NCBI GenBank assembly: GCA_013396755.1
Contig: VWZF01002472.1
Span: forward strand, 62,642 to 126,641
DNA: 64,000 nucleotides
Direction: 5' to 3'
Origin: Sclerurus mexicanus
Lineage: Eukaryota > Chordata > Aves > Passeriformes > Furnariidae
Positions 12,076-24,589 of the stretch are shown here, in pieces; position 1 is the stretch's first letter, and the number at the start of each line of letters is the position of its first letter. The translations under genes were made by a program, and so were the position numbers. The notes under the pieces were generated by a model. The model saw only the letters and a program-made list of their open reading frames with translations. It was not told the DNA's origin and did no database searches.

Positions 12076-14265
12076 GCACAGGCCACCACTCTGCCTCTCC
12101 ACGCATGTGCTCATTAACACAGGAGAGCGTAGACCCTCTGTCTTCAGGGTGTTGTTACAGACAGGATAGCTTCCCAACATGGAATTCACAGTGTCATCCA
12201 GGGTTTACTGGGCAACTTGGGTTTGGTCCTCATGCTGGGCTTAGTTAAGGCAAATGCTAAGAAATCTGATGCTTTGCGCAGACCTTTTTTTTTAGTTGAA
12301 TATTTTCTGGAGGTTGGGATGTGCAATATTTGCATATGAGGATGTGAAAAGGAGTTTGATGGAGGTTGAACAAGCTTTTGTGCCCCAGAGAACAGGACTC
12401 CTGGGAGGGCTGCGATGTTGGCTAGAGGGTATTTATTAGCATGGCTAGCAGGAAAACTTGATGATTTCTCCATCAAAGCAGAACTTCGTGTGGTTTTGTT
12501 GACAAATAAGCTGATATCAAAATAATCTGATGCTGGTTTCCCTTTCTTCTCACAGCTGGAATAACCTGAGCTCCTCATTTGGTCAAAAAGGAAAGCAGAT
12601 ATAAAAATTGTATCTATCCAGGAGCCTAATAGTAGTCTGCTTTCCTCAGTGATGAAACCCCAAGCCTTTCCTCTGGTATCTGTCAGAGAAATGAGGCAAA
12701 GGCAATGAGATATTCTTGTGGGGAACTGAGAGCCCTGAGGCATTCCAGGGGGGTTCTTGAGCCAGCTGAGGACGGTGACTACCGCTCACTGATTCAGAGT
12801 TCAGCTGGTGGAAAGGCTGCCTTCTACAAAAAAAAAAATAAATCATCTTTCCCAGTGAGAGATTGCTTCCTCCCCCACAAGCCTGCAGGAGATATTTTTT
12901 TCAGCCCACTCTAAGCTTCTACTGTGAGAGGACAGACTGGGCACTGTGTGCCTGAGGGGGGACAAAGGGGATCCAGGTGTCACTGGGAATTTTCTTACCT
13001 TGTTAAGAAATTAACTGGACTTAAATACCCAATGGTGCTGCAGTGAGATCTGTTCAAACTGAACCTTTTCTCAGAAGAGCTCATTTTTTACCCCAGGCAC
13101 TTTGAAATGAAAGGATTAAAGTAAAGGCGTTTGTCACCGAGACGTGCATAAAATAACGAGTGCTTTCACATCAACTTTCACGGCACATCGGCTACTTTGG
13201 AAGAGACATGTTGGTTTTCTTTTTATTTTTCCTGCTAAGAGCCCTTGATGACCTAGACCTGACTCCAGGAGGAGTGGATGTGCCATCCTGCTCCCTCTGG
13301 CATCCCTGCCAAGTGCCTCAGAGCAGCAGCTCTCCCCCACCGCAGGGTGACCCACGGCTCGTCTGCAAACACAGCCCTGTGTCTTCAGCCGATCCAAAAC
13401 CAGCTTTCTTTCCATATCCTCTCCTTCCACAGTCTTGATAGAGGCCTGCCAGCCTCAAGAGTTTTGTTTACCTGCCAGAAACCGCCTGTCCCTGCCAAGT
13501 CACCCACAATGAGCTTCAGAGGCTCAGCCTGCCAGCGGTGCCTCGATCGCAGCAGCAGAGGCGGTGCTGCAAAAATCTGGCAGCTTTCACAACAGGACAG
13601 CTTGGGGAGCTTCAAAATGCCTTTTTCTGTGACCTCTGGTGTGTTTATTAACAGGTCGCCTCATCAATGTGCCCCAAGTGTTTTGGGGTTTTTTTTCTTG
13701 TTTTATGTTTTGTTTAAAAGCCCAGCAAACCATAAAGACGCAGAAAACCACGGGTGGCCGCTCACTAGGAAGTGCAAAGGCTCCATCTAGGCTGCTTCTT
13801 CCTTTGCCTTCATCCTCTCCCAACCCCATCCTTCTCCCCTCCTCTTCCACAGTGGCTATTCGAGCTGCCAAAACTTCAGCGCTCACTGCCATGCCCAGAC
13901 CTGCTCTGCACGGCTCCTGAGCAATGGTATTTCCCAAAGACTTCCCTAGGGAGTCTGCTCTGCATTTGGCTCCGTTGCACTCTGGTTGTGATTAACCAAC
14001 ACCGCTTGTGCTCCATCCTTCAGAGTGAAATGGGCAATTCCCTTCCCTCACTGCCAGGTCGTACTTCAAATGCCTGTCAGGTTGTCCATCTTTCCTTGGC
14101 CACGCGAGATATCCGGGAGGGCTTTTGTCTCTCCTCATCTATCCCTCCCTACCCCTCTGATCTTTCTTTGCTTATCCCTGCATTTTCAGACTATCTACCT
14201 CCCTAAAAACATGGTGCCTCTGGAGAAGGGGGTGTCATCATGAGGCCTTTCACACAGGGACGTGC

Positions 14266-14314
14266 TCCTCTCCTCTCCTCTCCTCTCCTCTCCTCTCCTC
14301 TCCTCTCCTCTCTT
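14266..14314 (+). repeat. (CTCCT)n pentanucleotide microsatellite
   Basis: About ten near-perfect copies of the five-base unit CTCCT form a pure pyrimidine tract on the plus strand. Such tracts are length-polymorphic and can form triplex DNA. The short minus-strand frame over it is just Arg/Glu/Gly repetition. Confidence 0.95.
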
Positions 14315-15075
14315 CCCACAGGATGCCCTTGCAGTGTCCCGACGCCACAGGAGCATCCCCAGTGGATGTGAATGACCAGAGTTTCTGGCAGTTCAAGCCC
14401 CAGCCTCACACCCAGCCTGGACACAGCAGGTTTTGCTCATTGCTTTGCCACGTGGCCTAAATCCAATTCAGTAGTATTCACATAATGCCCTTTTTTTTTT
14501 TTTTTAAACTTCTGGGTCCCTAAAAACATTTAGAATGAAAACAGAGGCGCTTTCAGCTTGTTAAAGGCTACCTGGATTTTTTTTTTTCCCTACCTGAAAG
14601 TGAAATATTGGAGCTATTATAATCTGGCTTGGAAATCTGCCATTAGATTTAGTGGGGCCAGAATGCTGAGCTATATTTTAACATGGTTGAAGTATTTCTA
14701 CATACAAAATAATTTTTCTTTAGAAGGAGAGCTGGCTAAATGAAAACAACACCAGAGTTTACCACCACCAAAAATGCCTATGACATTTACTGATTGCTTA
14801 CCATATCCCTGAAGCTTTTGACTGGATAAGGAGAGGTACCAAACCTGTATTATTCTCTATAAAGTTCTGTAAGATTTAAGTCATTTGTGCCTGTCATATT
14901 TCCTGGGGTGATGTCTGTGTGCAGAGCTCTAGATTTCTCTTGATTCTTGCCATGTAACACTTGCTTCTATTTCAATGTGTTTATCTTCAGTGTGTGCACA
15001 TTTCTAGATGAAACTTGTAATTCTAACTACCAAGCAGAGCGTAGGTAAGCATGTTTACTGTATAATATTGTCTAG
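14315..15075. other. Non-coding stretch downstream of the 15.2 kb stop codon
   Basis: Two T-homopolymers (about 14491-14505 and 14577-14588) sit in AT-rich sequence. If the minus-strand terminal exon at 15.2 kb is real, this is its 3' flank. No coding signal is seen. Confidence 0.5.
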
Positions 15076-15080
15076 GTAAT

Positions 15081-15086
15081 TTTAAT
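15081..15086 (-). terminator. Possible polyadenylation signal (ATTAAA)
   Basis: The minus strand reads ATTAAA about 70 bases downstream of the stop codon at 15157-15159. This is the common variant of the poly(A) signal and is well placed for the terminal exon candidate. The plus strand reads AATAAA three bases away, so the orientation is not certain. Confidence 0.3.
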
Positions 15087-15156
15087 AAAACATGATGCAA
15101 AGCTTGTGAAAGTTCTGTGCAAAATTATTTGAAACATAATACATTTGACTTGTATT

Positions 15157-15280
15157 TTAAAATGTGAACTGATCCTGTGTGCATATGTGGTGCATGTTGG
15201 ACAGCTGGGTTTTCAAATGAACTGTAACTATAAGCTGATATCGGATGTTGTATCCTGTTCTTATAAATTCACCTTCAATG
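15157..15280 (-). CDS. Candidate terminal exon, unknown protein
   Basis: A minus-strand acceptor (ending TTGCCAG) is followed by one base completing a codon, then 40 codons and a TAA stop at 15157-15159. The reading starts IEGEF and includes RTGYNIRYQLIV. The incoming phase (one base) fits the two-base end of the exon at 15413-15563 across a 132-base intron. A possible poly(A) signal follows. I do not recognise the protein. The peptide has mixed polar and beta-type content and no membrane segment. Confidence rests on the chain of three exons with matching phases, not on any homology. Confidence 0.42.
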
Positions 15281-15412
15281 CTGGCAAGTGATAACCAAAA
15301 CATAAGATAACTGTACTTCTAAGATTAAATATATATACCAGGAGAGATTTTTTGCAATACATTTAGAAGAAGAAAAATAATAATGTCTAGACAAAATGGA
15401 AAATCAAATTAC

Positions 15413-15563
15413 CTTTCGAAAACCTCTCCTAATTTCCGTGTCAGCAACAGCACTTCCTTGTTTTCAGGAGAGGAGAATTTCTCCAGTGACTTGACTGGAA
15501 AACTCTGCACAGGTGTCTGCAGCCACACGTCCGTGGTGTTCCCATGTTTCAATGGATGCTGAC
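15413..15563 (-). CDS. Candidate internal exon, unknown protein
   Basis: This 151-base minus-strand exon has a polypyrimidine acceptor (CTCTTTGTTTAG) and a good donor (CGAAAG, then GTAATT). It is open in one frame: two bases, 49 codons, two bases. The peptide includes HGNTTDVWLQTPVQSF and LLLTRKLGEVFE. Its phase fits the neighbours on both sides (introns of 123 and 132 bases). It is the best supported exon of the 15 kb cluster. The product is not recognised. It could be the 3' part of the gene whose other exon candidates lie at 41-54 kb, or a separate small gene. Confidence 0.48.
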
Positions 15564-15686
15564 CTAAACAAAGAGAGATCAAGGCTGACTGATCAGGTAC
15601 AGGAATCTTTACATAATTAACTGAGAAAATTCTACAAAATATAACAACAAGCAATTTTCTGATACTACTTCCCACTACAAAAATAC

Positions 15687-15771
15687 TTAGCAAGGTGAAG
15701 TTGTGCATTTCAGGTGGCTTCCAGAAAGTTCCTACATTGGTGTTGAAAAAAACCCATGAGGGATGCTCTGA
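15687..15771 (-). CDS. Candidate internal exon, unknown protein
   Basis: An 85-base minus-strand exon follows a strong acceptor (TTTCCTTTTGGCAG) and reads 28 codons plus one base from phase 0. The peptide includes HPSWVFFNTNVGTFWKPP. The donor (CTAA, then GTATTT) is only fair. Joining its last base to the two leading bases of the next exon gives a normal serine codon. Phase 0 at its start also fits the exon candidate at 41167-41445, which ends in phase 0, though exons between them may be missing. Confidence 0.4.
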
Positions 15772-15772
15772 C

Positions 15773-16594
15773 TGCCAAAAGGAAACCTGGGGTCTGACTC
15801 CTCGGAGCAGCAGCGAGCGCCAGCAGCCAAGCTTCTTGCAAACAGCCACCAGCAAACAAGGCAGCATGAGACAAATAACCTGTTTATCAGCGTTTCTGTG
15901 TGATTCTTCCTTTTAATCTCACGTAAGAAGTCAAGGAATGTGTGAGCAGAGGGAGTGAGTCACTCTCATTAGCTGTGGTGGTTCTCATGCATCCTTTGGG
16001 ATGCCCATTGTTCTTTCACTGAAGGAAAGGCTACACAGGTACCGCTCTGCCCCCATGTAAGGGACGTCATTCTCTAGAGCCTTTGACACCTTTCCCCAGC
16101 ATTAGAATCAATAGAATAGCTGCAGATGAAGATGCCTGGAGAAATTTAAAGGGCTGAACTAAAGAGGAGGGTTGCATAATATGATTAAAGCTGTTATTTT
16201 TTTTTTTTGTCAAGAAATCTCAAGGTCAAGGAAACAGTTTTTTGGTATCAGGTGTTTCCCTGCTGTGCTCCTCAGTGGGCAGCGAGCTGGAGGAGTAAGG
16301 TTGTTTTTTACATCAGCATAGAGCTCAGCAAGCATTGAACCAAGCATTGATTAAAATAGCTGGGAGTTATTTTCCACACATCCTTTCTCCAGTCTTGGAC
16401 ACACACTGGCTTTCTATAAATGAATGAACTCTTCTCTCTGTCCTGCCAGGACGCCACGGCTGCACACAGGGAGTCAGGTCATGGATCCCTTTTATTCATC
16501 TGTGTTTGCCAGGTTTTGGCTGGCACCCTAATAGGCTTCCTTGGGAAATGGTAGGGTGTTGTAAGAAGCACGTCACCTATACATTTCCCATGAC
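15773..16594. other. Non-coding stretch (possible intron)
   Basis: No further phase-compatible exon is evident upstream of the 15.7 kb cluster. The sequence includes a T homopolymer near 16197-16209. If the minus-strand gene model is right, this is intron into which the LTR at 16.6 kb inserted. Confidence 0.4.
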
Positions 16595-16595
16595 T

Positions 16596-17108
16596 TGTGC
16601 TGGTTTTGGCTGGGAGAGAGTTAATTCTTTTCACAGCAGCTGGTGTGGGGCTGTGTTTTGGGTTTGTGCCTTTGGAAAATGTTGATAACACAGGGATGTT
16701 TTAGTTATTGCTCACATAGAACTAAGGTCTTTCCTGCCCCTCAGCCCAGGCTGAGGGTGCACAAGGAGTTGGGAAGGGACACAGCCAGGACCCAGGGGAC
16801 ATCCCACACCATTTGTCATCATGCCTGACATACAGAGCTGGGGGAAGAAGGAGGAAGCAGGGAATGTTTGGAGCGATGTCATTTGTCTTCCCAAGGCGCT
16901 GCTAAGTGTGGTGAAGCCAGGGTGTATGAGCACCTCTCTGGCCCTGGGAAGGGGGAATGAATTCTGTGTTTTGCTTTCCCGGTGTGCACAGCTTTTGCTT
17001 TACCTGCTAATCTCTCTTTACATCAGCCATGGGTTTTCTCATTCCGATTTTCTCCCCCATCCCGACGTGGGATAAGGCTGTGTGGGGCTGAGTTGCTGGC
17101 TACAACAC
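16596..17108 (+). mobile_element. Solo LTR of an avian endogenous retrovirus
   Basis: The sequence begins TGTGCTGGTTTTGGCTGGG and ends about 510 bases later near CTACAACAC, matching in order the blocks I know from a common avian ERV LTR. These are the GAGAGTTAATTC start, a GTTGATAACACAGGGATG block, a GTGCACAAGGAGTTGGGA block, a decayed TATA region before GAGCTGGGGGAAGAAGGAGG, and a late CCATGGGTTTTCTCATTC block. No internal retroviral sequence follows, so it is a solo LTR from recombination. Divergence and the missing TATA suggest an old copy. The ERVL-like assignment is from memory and should be checked. Confidence 0.8.
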
Positions 17109-17766
17109 GCTCCGTATCTCCTCCCTGCTGTGACTCTTGTGGCTGGTAAGTCAGACACAACAAAAGCCACTCTCAGCACTTAGATCCCAGCAGCAGCAGT
17201 GCATGTCTGGCACACACTGCCAGCCAATGGCCTTATGATGTAACACACACTCTGTTTTAAGTACCAAATGCAAAGTTCAAAAATAGGGAGGAAAAACGTG
17301 GGAGTATTATCTTCTTTTGTCCTCTCAATGCCTAGTGCTTTTTTGCCCTGGTGGTGCCCACCCTCCAGGTCCTCTCCTATCCAGCTTTTGTGGGCATTTG
17401 GGCAGGGCTCCCACAACTGCATGGTGTTCCTAAAGAGCAACTTGCTTGTCTGCATTTCCCTGTTCTCCCTCAGGGGGTGGTCACTGGTAAATTTGAAATA
17501 ATTTCTTGTTCTTTCTTTTCCTCCTGCCCTCTCTTCTACCCCCTGATGTAGCACAGAGGACCCAGGACAAAGCACCAGTAACATACAATTACCATCCCTT
17601 GCTGTTCTTTGTGGCTTTATGACAGGGCATTCCTAATGGACAAGAAGAAAAGGAAAGAGTTTATCCCATGGGAGAAAATAAGGAAACAAGGGAAAGATGG
17701 AAAGCACAGACCGGGGCTTTGACTGTACTGTCTGGGGAGGATCTGGGAATATCCTTCCAGAGGAAG

Positions 17767-17808
17767 CCACTTTCTGAAGGGGAGAAACCACTTTCTGAAG
17801 GGGAGAAA
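17767..17808 (+). repeat. Perfect 21-bp tandem duplication
   Basis: The unit CCACTTTCTGAAGGGGAGAAA occurs twice head to tail with no mismatch. The identity suggests a recent slippage event. Confidence 0.9.
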
Positions 17809-18458
17809 CTGCACAAGTGCATGGGAGTGCCTACCTGCAGAAAATACTCATTTCATTTGGTAAACCTTTTATTTTAGGAGTTTGGGGGAGATGTGGGAGG
17901 TAGGAGGAAGAGTATTGTGTGTGCTGATAGGATGGTTTTCAATATCTCCACAGTGTGATTTTTAACAGCTAAGGACAAGATCAGAATCGTGTCATACAAT
18001 CCAGACAGATCTGGGCAACAGCCGTGAGGGGCGTATAATTGATCCTCACTGAACTTTTGGGAGGCTTCTGGGCTTCAGTTTGGTGCCTGTGTTCCCTCTG
18101 TGGGATCCACCCTCTCAGGGCTGGAGAAATAGAGAACATTCCAGGCAGGGAGAAGACACTGAGATCCACTGGAGAAGCACTGCTGGGTTGTCAGCCTATG
18201 TGGATGCAGGGACAGACCACGGAAAATTCCTGCTGAAGATGCTGGACGTGTCTCTTTGCATTCCTTGGAGGGTCACAGAGGCAGTTCTTCAGTGACTGTC
18301 CCCCAGCCAGAGCTCCTGAACATCAGGAACATATTGCTAAAAGTCACATGTGCTCTAGTAAAAGGTATTTTCTTGACTCTTTGTCCTTCTGAGACATTCT
18401 TCCACCTATTTTTTTTTCCCCCCCTAGATTGGTTGATTTGCCACAGCTTTTCTCTGTA

Positions 18459-18497
18459 AAAAACAAACAAAATCAAACAAACAAACAAACAAACAAA
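18459..18497 (+). repeat. (CAAA)n microsatellite
   Basis: Interrupted at its start, then about five perfect CAAA units. It is the common A-rich tetranucleotide type. Confidence 0.9.
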
Positions 18498-20996
18498 AGC
18501 TGAAAGCAAAAGCTGTTTCTTTCAGAGCTGTTAAGTGGATAAAAAAGTTGTTTGTCCATAATCTTTATGTTGGTTGAATACAAGATTCGAGGAACTGAGT
18601 GAGAAGGACAGTAAGTGAGATATGAGGAGGTGATGGGTAAAGGGTTTCTCACTTTCCTTTTTCTTTTTAAGTGTTAAAATGCACGTGGAATACAAACATA
18701 CAGAAGGAATATCTCAGGAAATGATCTTGGGGAATTTGAGATGGGCATTCAATACATTCAATAACAAATGAAAATTCATGCTCTTACTGGTGCTTTTTCT
18801 TGGGAATCAAGATGAGAAGGCATCTGCTGGAATAGGTGGAACACAGAAAACACTGGAAACTTGTTGAACCAAATTAATGCAGGCATGGAATAAGAAGGCG
18901 TTGGATTTCAAAATTTTATAGTTGATGTCATCACTTCATTTCATATGTTTTGTATCCCCTGAGTCGCTCCTATTTTTCAAACACACTGTGAAATTAAAAA
19001 CCCTCCAAATCTGTGCAAAATCTGCTTGAATGTGGGGAAGATGTAGGAAAGAAAGGGAATGAGAAAGGGAGAGAAAAAGGCCTGGGATAACATCCAGAAC
19101 TATTTGGCTACAGGACTCTCCATCTGCCAAGAGAAGAAGAATGTCTCCCTGAAGTGAATAGCACACAAAATGCTGAATGAAGCGAGCATAAGAGGCTCTA
19201 TCAAATTAACAATTATTTGGTGAAAGGAGTCAGATTTTTCTGGGCTGAAGTAAGCTGAAACGCTAAAAAAGCCTGTTGCCAAATATTACATCTGGAGAAC
19301 TGCTGCTGCATATTTTGTGGTGATCTTTACTGGTTTTCATTCCAATGAGGTTTCCCGGGAAGCTGCCTCCTGGTGTGAAGATTGGGATGCTACCCTCAAA
19401 ACTGACTGTAAAGAGAAGATGAATACCAATGCTCACAATCAGGTTTTGGGGGTGCTCTGTGCACTGAAAGTAGGAGAGAAACAGCAGTTGTGCTCACAGT
19501 CAAAATGCTGATGTTTCAATCCTTTTTGTCCTCCAAGGTGTGGGGGACAAGGTGCTGCAGAGCAGGTGGGTTTCACAGGTCTGCAGACTGCAGGTATTCA
19601 TGTGAAAATGAACATTGCCCCAGAAAAGTGAATACACCCTAAATCACAGTCTACAGCCAGGCTCATTGCTTTTGAGATACAGAAGTCAGTTCTAGAGAGG
19701 AAAACTGAGAAAAATCAACTTATGTTTCCTCTTGAAAAATATTGCTGCCCCTAATCAGTTTCTGCTGCTTTTCTTCAAGGAACAAGGATGCTCATGAAAT
19801 TAAACCTTACACCAGGCTTTTATTCATGAAACTCTGTACTGTTTTCAGTTGTGTCTCAAGACACTTTCAACTTCTGGCATGGGGGTTTGACAAGAAAGAA
19901 TTCCTACCTTTCCCAGAGCTCTCTTTAGTTTTAGTTTAACGAAGAAGCTTCAACCTTTGCCTCACAGCAGCTGCCCTGGCCTGGGGCTGCACTGGGGGGA
20001 TTGTGTGAGGAAATGACAATGGAAACAGGGAGACAAGGAGATTTCCAGAGCAGCTGCCTTGGCAGGGCCCTCCATCAGCTGTGCTTGGCAGCCTTCAGAT
20101 GGGCTCAGCCATGGGCAGCAGAGACTGGAGAGCACAGTCTGAGCCAAAACCAAGGGTCCAGGTCTCCTCCCTTGCATTGCAGGGTTTGGAGAAAGCATCC
20201 TTTATCTCACAAAAGTGTTGGAATGAGATATGCCCGCCACTAATGAGGCCAAGCAGAGCAAAGGGTGCAGGATTTGTGATGCCGTGGCTCTGGCTGAAAC
20301 ACAAAGGCTGTGGCAGAACTGTAGTAATTGGTGCACTCTTGAAAGTGCAGATGTTATAAACAGCCAAACAGAGCTTGAAGTGGAGGGGATGTCATCAGAC
20401 TTGGGGCTCTTTGCGCTGCTGCTTTTGATGAATAGAATACTAATTAGTCTGGAAAAACAATATCATTTAGCCAGATAGTTCAATAATTGCACCATACTGC
20501 TTTACTTTTATTTACCTCCCTATAGAAGTCTCTTTCTGCCCCTTTTCCCTGATTCCTGATTTGTTATGGATTAGCTGCCTATTCCAGGTGGAGGAAGTGT
20601 CTGAGTTATTTGTCCCAGGTTTGTCTCCTGTGCCCCAAGTGGGTTTTGCCCTCACCTTTTCCTTGTCCATGGACAAGTGCTGTGTGTCACTTGGGGTGAT
20701 TTTAATGGGAAAAAAAAAAAGAACTGGGAATTAATTTATGGGCTGACTGTGTGCCCTGAGCAGGGTCTGCAAGGCAAAGGGCTTCATTAAGCAGCCTGAG
20801 ATGGTTATACTGGTGTCTCAGAGATAAACACGCAGCCTGGTAACCCACCCCTCCCCAGAACACAGCGAATGTGAACTGGCCTTGTCCCTTGGTGTTGGCA
20901 GGATTGACTCACCCAGCTGTTAAGAAATTTTTGGTTTACATTCCCTTCACAACCACAGCTATGATGCAAAAGTCTAAGATTTAAAAATATATATAC

Positions 20997-21019
20997 TTTT
21001 TTTTTTTTGGGGGGGGGGG
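20997..21019 (+). repeat. Poly-T to poly-G homopolymer junction
   Basis: About twelve T residues run directly into about eleven G residues. Such runs are prone to sequencing and assembly length error. Confidence 0.9.
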
Positions 21020-22139
21020 CTGTATTTTTTTCAATCAGTCTCCTGATTTTTACATCCTGAAAGGTTTTTCACCTTTTTTCCATGCTTGCATCATTAGTTT
21101 CAGTAAAGTGACGTTTTGGCCAGTCCCTGGCTTCTCTCTTTTGCAATTCCGTGTTTTGTCCTCTTCTGGGCTTTGTGGTCCCTCCCACCTGTCATTGAGG
21201 GGCTCTCAAAAGTAAATGTTAAGAGCCATAAGTTATCTCAAACAATTTTCTTGGTGGTCCGAGTATTCTTTTCTCTTCTTCTAGCCTGGCTTCTCTTCCC
21301 TCTACCGGGACATTCATCCTGTTACCCACTGATCCCAGTTAATCCTTTTACTATTGTACCACAGTAATACAATGAAAGGGCAATGGAAAATCAATAGGAT
21401 CTTCACAACCCATCAGTGAATCAGATGAGAGTCTCAGCAGGACAGTGAATAAAGCATTTAACAAAGTGTATGAGCTTCTCCTCTTGATTTAAAAACTAAT
21501 GAGAAATAATAACTGGAGGACTCGAAATTATCTGTACTTGTATCTGGCCGTAAAAAGGAAGATGCAAAGGAGTCTCTTTACAAGGCACTTGGGAGGAGGG
21601 TGGTTTGGGAAGGGAAACTAAATGCCTTCCTATGACTAAACAACACCCTCAAGCACCAGAGGTGGGACAGCCCCTTTCTGCGGTGGAAATTCACCACCGA
21701 AGAGAGGGCAGCCCAAAGCCTGGAGCAAGTTCTGCTACTCGAGGTCTCCAGGAGGTCTCTTACAGACTCCTTCTGTGCTGACTGCAAGGTTCAGCTGCCC
21801 CTCCACACCCAAAACCACGACTGTGCTGTGGGTTACACAGTTCTGGAGCTCTGCTGTGGGATCGCCCCAGGGAGAGTTTTTCCTACACAGAGGCATTTCT
21901 GTCATGGGATGGGTGGGTTGAGAAGATGTCAGCTCAGTTCCTTTATTTCTCCCCTTTCCTTCCTTCCTCTTTCTCCTCTGTCCTGTTTTTTCACTTGGTA
22001 AAAGACAGTAATTTCACTAGCTGTGGAGGTCACACAAGTGTCTGGACCTGCAGGAGGAATCATTTCATTACTGGAGGGCGAAAAAAGCGTTAAAGTGCAG
22101 GTTCAGCTCCATTCTCTCCATAGAAAACTCTTACTGCCA

Positions 22140-22950
22140 ATTTCTGAGGTTTTTAATGGATTTTCTTGAGACGTGATACGTGCTAGGAGACATTGTCTAA
22201 TCTCAGTAGTTTATAAAAACACATCCTTTCATGTGTTTTTTTCCCCCCATCTGTCTCCTCAAGATGAGAAATTGCTCCCAGGAAACACACACAAATCCAT
22301 TCCATGGTCTGCAAAGCTTCTTTTGCCAAAATAATGAACTTGACAACAAGCGGATAATTGGTCTGCCAAGAACGAGTGTCAGATGTGTTTGCTGACCCTT
22401 TCTCATCCTTCCTCTGCGTGTGACCACCGAGCACCGCCTGGCTGGAGGGACCTTGTGCTCTCAGCTGGGTGTGATGTAACCACAGCCAGGCCAGCTCTGA
22501 GCGGCTGGTGCTGCTCCTCCCGAGCGGAACAACCACAGCACTCAAGTGGTCCAACCACCCTCCGTGCTCAATGAGTTTCTCAGGGCCTTCTGCATCCCAC
22601 GCTGAGTTTGATGAAGACAGATAATTTAAAGAGCGTTGTACGCCTGCAGCACGCTGACCCACAAAAAGGCCGGCGCTCTTCACAGTTTGCAAACTTTGGG
22701 GTGGGGAGGGGAGAAAGGGGGAGGCTGGCATTATGATATTGTGTTTATTCAGCCCCCCTCACAGTGGGATTGGGGTCAGTGGGAGGGTTACCACCGTGGC
22801 TGTGACATGAGAAGTGAATAATGAGAATAACGCGTTAATGACGGCAGGCTGCAGGCTGACACACAGGAGAGACGCGACAGATGGTGCACAAAGCAAGGAG
22901 GGAAAGTAATCTGTTAAAATCCGTAGGTTTTGTCACGTAAGGGTAAATAA
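22140..22950. promoter_or_regulatory. Possible conserved non-coding block
   Basis: Complex, non-repetitive sequence with scattered CpGs and homeodomain or bZIP-like cores, for example GCGTTAATGACG near 22831 and a GTCACGTAAGG stretch near 22933. A 182-codon minus-strand frame crosses part of it without recognisable protein content, so I favour regulatory sequence over exon. Confidence 0.2.
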
Positions 22951-24589
22951 TATGTTTTCACCCTGGGGCAATGAGATCTGGCAGGGTAGCAAGTGCTGTG
23001 TGATCGTGTCTCTGGTGTTAAATGAGGTTTTGTGGATGTTTAATCCTTTTTATTTTTCAGTGACCCAACTTCAGGGTGATTTTCTGACCCAACAAGCACT
23101 GTGACTCCTCTTTAGGATGATGACCTGTCAAACCATCAGTTCTCTGCCTCTGCCTGTGTCCCTGCCATGCAGCTGCTGGTTTTCTGGGGCTCTGCTGCTG
23201 GGAGCCCCAATACTGGGGGTACGGATGTACTTTTTTAGCTGCTTTTCATTAGCGGTCCATTTTAAAGATACGGCACAAGCTGTATCCTTGTTTTGCTTGG
23301 TTTGCTTCTTGATGTGACTGATTTTGCCCAGTTCTGTGCTACTAACTAATATGTAATAACATAAAACTGCAACAGCTCACACTGCAGGAGCTGAGGACTG
23401 GCAGAATGATCTCCAGCTTTTTTTAGACATCAGTGAGCAAACGTCCTGGAGCTCTCTCAATTTACTTGAAGATCTTTCCTGGCCGTATACAGTGCTCAAT
23501 TACATCCTTATCTGGGAAAAATAACAGCAACTAAAAAAGATAGAGCTGAAGCTGATTATTCTAATGAGGTAGACAGTAAGGAGCAGTCATGAATAAAAAA
23601 CCCCAAACCTTGATCATCAAAGCCAAGAAGAGATATGTGCTGGCTTTTGTATAAAGTTGCAAGTCTAAAACTTAAATGGCTAGAGGCTTTTAAATCATTA
23701 TATTGATGCAATGGATATACCAGAAACTCAGAAGATAAGCTGCAACTGGTAAAGAAAGTGCAGATTATGTTATGCTGCTCTGTGTTAAAAAAAAAAGCTT
23801 GGAGCCAAACCAGGTGAATAAGTCATTTGTGGCACACACAGGTAACAAAAAATCCCCGTGGTTTGAAACACTGTGCCTAAAAGAGAAGACAGAGGGATGC
23901 TCTCAATCACTCTCAACCACAGGCTGGTGACCTTGACTGAGAAATGGCAAGGGCAATGAGAAAGCATGAAATGGCAGAAAACAAAGGAGATTGGAGGTCC
24001 CACTGGTGTCCTGCAGCGTTGGTGAAGGTTATGAGAAACTAGGAGGCAGCAATTGTATTTGCAGATGCCATAAACAAGTGCTTGTTGCAGCAGCTGGGGA
24101 GGGAACACAGCGGAGAAAAAACAGTGCCTGGGTGTGACCTGAGCCATGAGCAGAGCATTGCTGTGGACAAGTGGCACCAAAGCATTTTAGGACAGTGACC
24201 ACAGTGCACTCAAATGCAGCATGGCCATGGGAACCAAAAAAACCCCCAGACCCCACAAAAACCACAGTGTACATCTTCAGGAAGGACAAAAACATGGAAA
24301 TGAGAAAACTTTTCAGAAATCAACGGGACAGTTAAAAAAGTAAAATGCTTTCAGGTCATATGGACACATTTAAAGGCATTGAAAATTCAGAGTAGAGATT
24401 TATTTTGGGTTGGGAAAAAGACTTTGACAGTTGGCACAGGTAAAGAACAAAGTAAAGGAAACCACGAGGAAAAAAAATATCTCTTGTATAAATGAGAAAA
24501 ACAGAAGAGAATACACATTCTGGGAAAGGAAGTGCAAAGCCATAACGAAGCAATAGGCAATAAAAAGGTTCTTGGTAGCTGCACATTAA

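Larger units (their letters stand above)
9541..14264. other. Non-coding stretch with enhancer-like blocks
   Basis: No phase-consistent exon chain was found. Minus-strand open frames of 191 codons (11054-11629) and 185 codons (12186-12743) lack domain-like content and good paired splice sites, so I treat them as chance. Two AT-rich blocks are listed separately. Confidence 0.5.
17110..24580. other. Non-coding stretch
   Basis: No convincing exon chain was found. The interval contains small repeats (listed), a GC-richer block with CpGs near 22.4-22.9 kb, and AT-rich DNA. Minus-strand open frames at 17180-17584 and 22183-22731 have no domain-like content. The stretch 23790-24580 may be the more decayed upstream part of the LINE relic that follows. 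Confidence 0.45.
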
